64,000 bases of DNA from Agromyces atrinae (GTDB lineage: Bacteria > Actinomycetota > Actinomycetes > Actinomycetales > Microbacteriaceae), in the NCBI RefSeq assembly GCF_013407835.1, contig NZ_JACCBI010000001.1, positions 1,364,001-1,428,000 of the forward strand, in the 5' to 3' direction. The notes under the pieces were generated by a model. That model searched no databases and was not told the origin of the DNA. It worked only from the letters and a program-made list of their open reading frames with translations. Position numbers and translations under genes: made by a program. Shown in pieces: positions 59,607 to 64,000 of the stretch (its first letter is position 1; each line of letters starts with the position of its first letter).

Positions 59607-61337
59607 CTACTCGAAGAGCGAGATGTCGGGCGCCTCGAGGCGGGCCCGGTCGGCCGACGCGTCGTCGGGCTGCAGCTGCGACGCACGCTCGGCCGCGACG
59701 CGCTCGAGGTAGCGCTCGACCTCCAGTGTCGTGCGGGCGTCATCCCATCCGAGCACGCCGGCCATGAGGCGCGCGGCGACGGGAGCAGCCTCCACACCGC
59801 GGTCCCACGCCTCGATCGAGATGCGCGTGCGACGGGCGAGCACGTCATCGAGGTGCAGTGCGCCCTCGTGCGACGCCGCGTAGACGACCTCGGCACCGAT
59901 GTAGTCGTCGGCGCCGGGCAGCGGCTCGGCGAGCGAGGCGTCCGCGCGGATCAGGTCGAGTAGTTCGTCGGTCAACGTGCCGTAGCGGTTCAGCAGGTGC
60001 TCGATGCGCACCTTGTGCACGCCGAACGCGCGCGCGATCTTGCCGCGCTTGTTCCACGCCGCCTGGTACCCCTCGGCTCCGAGCAGCGGGATGTCCTGGG
60101 TCGTCGAGGCCGGAACACGCCCGTCGAGGGCGTCGGCCGCCGCATCGATGGCGTCCTTCGCCATAACGCGGTACGTCGTCCACTTCCCGCCGGCGATGAC
60201 GACGAGACCGGGAACCGTGTGCGCGACGATGTGCTCGCGCGAGAGCTTCGAGGTCTGGTCGCTCTCGCCCGCGAGGAGGGGCCGCAGGCCCGCGTACACA
60301 CCCTCGACGTCGTCGCGCGTGAGCGGAACCCGCAGCACGCGGTTGACGTGCTCGAGCAGGTAGTCGATGTCGGCGGCGGTCGCTGCCGGGTGCGCCTTGT
60401 CGAGGTCCCAGTCGGTGTCGGTCGTGCCGATGAGCCAGTGTCGGCCCCACGGGATGACGAAGAGCACGCTCTTCTCGGTGCGGAGGAGCAGACCCATCGT
60501 CGACTGGAAGCGATCGCGCGGCACGACGAGGTGCACGCCCTTCGATGCCCGCACCTTGAACGTTCCGCGTTCGCCGACCATGCGCTGCGTGTCGTCGGTC
60601 CACACACCGGTCGCGTTGACGACCTGCTTGGCACGCACCTCGAATCGCTCGCCCGTCTGCAGGTCGTGGGCCTTCACGCCGACGACGCGCTGGCCGACCT
60701 TGACGAAGCCCTCGACCCGCACGCGCGAGGCGACGTGCGCGCCGTAGAACGAGGCCGTGCGCACGAGCGACGACACGTATCGGGCGTCGTCGACCTGCGC
60801 GTCGTAGTAGGTGAGCCCGCCGATGAGGGCGCCGTCGGCGAGCGACGGGATCGACTTCTGCACCTGCCGCTTCGAGAGGTGGCGGTGGTGCGGCACACCG
60901 GGCGGGCGCCCGCCCGAGTAGCTGAACAGGTCGTAGAGGAGCATGCCCGCGCCGATGTACAGGCGCTCGAAGAACCGCTTCTCGAGCGGGTACAGGAACT
61001 TCACGGGCTTGACGAGGTGCGGCGCGATGCGCTGCAGCAGCAGCCCGCGCTCGATGAGCGCCTCCCGCACGAGGCGGAAGTCGAGCTGTTCGAGATAACG
61101 GATGCCGCCGTGCACGAGCTTCGACGAGCGCGACGACGTACCCGACGCCCAGTCGCGGGCCTCGAGGAGCCCGACGCTCAAGCCGCGGGTCACGGCGTCG
61201 AGGGCCGCTCCCGCGCCGACGATCCCGCCGCCGACGACGAGCACGTCGACCTCACGGGTGCGGAGGCGTTCGAGCGCGGCGGAACGTTCCTCCGGTCCGA
61301 GCTTGTTCGATCGGGTGACCGTCTTCGGTTTCGCCAT
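59607..61337 (-). CDS. glpD: Glycerol-3-phosphate dehydrogenase, FAD-dependent
   Basis: A 576-residue membrane-associated flavoenzyme oxidising glycerol-3-P to DHAP and passing electrons to quinone. VDVLVVGGGIVGAGAALDAVTRGLSVGLLEARDWASGTSSRSSKLVHGGIRYLEQ is the FAD-binding start, and IPWGRHWLIGTTDTDWDLD with GGKWTTYRVMAKDAID are glpD hallmarks. A C-terminal helical cap (about 395-540) follows. It lies 7 nt downstream of guaB3 on the same strand, an unusual pairing that suggests read-through transcription. Confidence 0.95.
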   Translation of the reverse strand: MAKPKTVTRSNKLGPEERSAALERLRTREVDVLVVGGGIVGAGAALDAVTRGLSVGLLEARDWASGTSSRSSKLVHGGIRYLEQLDFRLVREALIERGLLLQRIAPHLVKPVKFLYPLEKRFFERLYIGAGMLLYDLFSYSGGRPPGVPHHRHLSKRQVQKSIPSLADGALIGGLTYYDAQVDDARYVSSLVRTASFYGAHVASRVRVEGFVKVGQRVVGVKAHDLQTGERFEVRAKQVVNATGVWTDDTQRMVGERGTFKVRASKGVHLVVPRDRFQSTMGLLLRTEKSVLFVIPWGRHWLIGTTDTDWDLDKAHPAATAADIDYLLEHVNRVLRVPLTRDDVEGVYAGLRPLLAGESDQTSKLSREHIVAHTVPGLVVIAGGKWTTYRVMAKDAIDAAADALDGRVPASTTQDIPLLGAEGYQAAWNKRGKIARAFGVHKVRIEHLLNRYGTLTDELLDLIRADASLAEPLPGADDYIGAEVVYAASHEGALHLDDVLARRTRISIEAWDRGVEAAPVAARLMAGVLGWDDARTTLEVERYLERVAAERASQLQPDDASADRARLEAPDISLFE

Positions 61338-61344
61338 GGAACGC

Positions 61345-62469
61345 CTACCCCCCGTGATACGGCGCGACGATGACCTCGACGCGCTGGAACTCCTTCAGAT
61401 CGGAATAACCGGTCGTCGCCATCGAGCGACGGAGCGCGCCGACGAGGTTCGCCGAGCCCTCCGCGAGCGGTGCCGGACCGTAGAGAATGCCTTCGAGCGG
61501 GGCGATCTGCCCGACGTGCACGCGGTTTCCGCGCGGCAGCTCGGCGTGATGCGCCTCGGGGCCCCAGTGGTAGCCGCCGCCGGGTGCATCGGTCGCACGA
61601 GCGAGTGTCGAACCGAGCATGACCGCGTCGGCGCCGCACGCGATCGCCTTGACGATGTCGCCCGAGTGGCCGAGGCCGCCGTCGGCGATGACGTGTACGT
61701 AGCGACCGCCCGACTCGTCCATGTAGTCACGTCGCGCTCCCGCGACATCCGCCACGGCCGTGGCCATGGGAGCGTGGATGCCGAGCGAGGCGCGGGTCGT
61801 CGACGCTGCTCCCCCGCCGAAGCCGACGAGGACGCCGGCCGCACCCGTGCGCATGAGGTGGAGGGCGGCCGTGTAGGTCGCGGCGCCGCCGACGATGACG
61901 GGCACGTCGAGCTCGTAGATGAACTTCTTGAGGTTCAGGGGTTCCTGCGTCTTCGACACGTGCTCGGCCGAGACGGTGGTGCCGCGGATGACGAAGAGAT
62001 CGACTCCGGCGGCGACGACGGTCTCGTAGAGCTCCTGCGTGCGCTGCGGTGAGAGCGCGCCGGCGACGGTGACACCGGCGGCGCGGATCTCGGCGAGACG
62101 CGCGGAGACGAGCTCGGGCTTGATCGGCTCGGAGTAGATCTGCTGCATCCGCGCCGTCGCGGCATCGGGGTGCAGGCCGCGGATCTCGGCGAGCAGGGGC
62201 TCAGGGTCGTCGTAGCGGGTCCAGAGGCCCTCGAGGTCGAGCACGCCGAGGCCGCCGAGCTGACCCATCATGATCGCCGTGCGCGGCGAGACGACCGAGT
62301 CCATCGGGGCGGCGAGGAACGGGATGTCGAACTGGTAGGCGTCGATCGACCACGAGACCGACACGTCTTCGGGGTCTCTCGTGCGACGACTCGGAACGAT
62401 CGCGATGTCGTCGAAGGCATATACGCGACGGCCCCGCTTGGAGCGTCCGATCTCGATTTCCTGACTCAC
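61345..62469 (-). CDS. guaB3: GuaB3-type IMP dehydrogenase-family protein
   Basis: A 374-residue protein of the IMPDH/GMP reductase family without CBS domains. RRVYAFDDIAIVPSRRTRDPEDVSVSW, FDIPFLAAPMDSVVSPRTAIMMGQLGGLGVLDLEGLW and HVIADGGLGHSGDIVKAIACGADAVMLGS are characteristic of the actinobacterial GuaB3 branch, whose reaction is not firmly settled. The GTG at 62469 lies 6 nt after TAGGCT (complement of 62476-62481); GGAGAG overlaps the gap. It follows guaB on the same strand. Confidence 0.92.
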   Translation of the reverse strand: MSQEIEIGRSKRGRRVYAFDDIAIVPSRRTRDPEDVSVSWSIDAYQFDIPFLAAPMDSVVSPRTAIMMGQLGGLGVLDLEGLWTRYDDPEPLLAEIRGLHPDAATARMQQIYSEPIKPELVSARLAEIRAAGVTVAGALSPQRTQELYETVVAAGVDLFVIRGTTVSAEHVSKTQEPLNLKKFIYELDVPVIVGGAATYTAALHLMRTGAAGVLVGFGGGAASTTRASLGIHAPMATAVADVAGARRDYMDESGGRYVHVIADGGLGHSGDIVKAIACGADAVMLGSTLARATDAPGGGYHWGPEAHHAELPRGNRVHVGQIAPLEGILYGPAPLAEGSANLVGALRRSMATTGYSDLKEFQRVEVIVAPYHGG

Positions 62470-62475
62470 CTCTCC

Positions 62476-62481
62476 AGCCTA
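62476..62481 (-). promoter_or_regulatory. -10 box of guaB3-glpD
   Basis: TAGGCT on the minus strand, 6 nt before the GTG at 62469; identical in sequence and spacing to the purN promoter. Confidence 0.5.
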
Positions 62482-62499
62482 CCGGGCGCCCCAACGCGA

Positions 62500-62535
62500 A
62501 TCGCCGCCCGTCCGCGGAAGCGGAGGAACGGCGAT
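62500..62535 (-). terminator. Probable terminator of guaB
   Basis: ATCGCCG (62500-62506) pairs with CGGCGAT (62529-62535), and inner TCCGC (62511-62515) pairs with GCGGA (62520-62524). It lies 18 nt after the guaB stop. Confidence 0.6.
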
Positions 62536-62552
62536 CGATGCGGAAGCGGAGC

Positions 62553-64000
<1,448 letters not shown>

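Overview
The window is high-GC (about 70%) chromosomal DNA of an actinobacterium, most likely of the family Microbacteriaceae. Evidence for this: dense GC-rich genes with long antisense shadow frames; actinobacterial neighbourhoods (pcrA with sucC-sucD, a PerM/DUF6350-type protein before purN-purH, guaA next to a DUF3817 protein, guaB next to guaB3); an ECF42-type sigma factor with a YCII protein; an LAETG sortase-type surface protein; and many promoters whose -10 box lies 6-7 nt before the start codon, as expected for leaderless mRNAs. I see no insertion sequence, prophage, tRNA, rRNA or CRISPR array. The species cannot be named from the sequence alone.

Layout. 1-1866: folD (cut by the window edge) and glyA, with a ZTP (pfl) riboswitch in the glyA leader. 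2078-4710: a cytoplasmic GH20 hexosaminidase and nagA. 5056-7374: a one-polypeptide sigma factor, zinc anti-sigma and membrane/Ig fusion. 7429-10120: an MFS exporter, purU and a small membrane protein. 10124-16418: an amino-sugar operon on the minus strand (ROK repressor, binding protein, two permeases, ROK kinase, nagB). 16591-20253: a large secreted subtilase. 20454-23156: icd, a GNAT, an alkyltransferase-like protein and a PhnB-like protein. 23211-27268: a heterodimeric ABC exporter preceded by an operator-like palindrome and a 31-codon leader ORF. 27297-29725: a membrane-fused DDAH-type amidinohydrolase and a leucine-dehydrogenase-type enzyme. 29884-40883: purHN, an APC permease, PerM-like and other membrane proteins, dhaKL and sucCD. 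41118-42872: LAETG surface protein. 43034-50263: pcrA, a GDPD, a BI-1 protein, ldh and an ABC-F ATPase with a structured leader. 50454-52142: ECF42 sigma factor and YCII partner. 52301-54354: guaA and DUF3817. 54359-58306: TetR/VOC pair, SURF1 and a KhtTU-type K+/H+ antiporter. 58558-59562: a nuclease-like gene flanked by matched palindromic clusters. 59607-64000: glpD, guaB3 and guaB (cut by the window edge).

How the parts work together. GH20, NagA, the sugar ABC importer, the ROK kinase and NagB make up a nearly complete N-acetylglucosamine/chito-oligosaccharide route into glycolysis. glyA, folD, purU, purN and purH link one-carbon folate chemistry to purine synthesis, with ZTP as the expected signal at glyA; guaA, guaB and guaB3 continue to GMP. 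icd and sucCD share the palindrome TCTCGAT(A/G)TCGAGA upstream, suggesting joint control of two TCA-cycle steps. Two drug-resistance-type loci (ABC exporter and ABC-F) each have a leader with a short ORF and possible competing RNA structures, as seen in ribosome-sensing attenuators.
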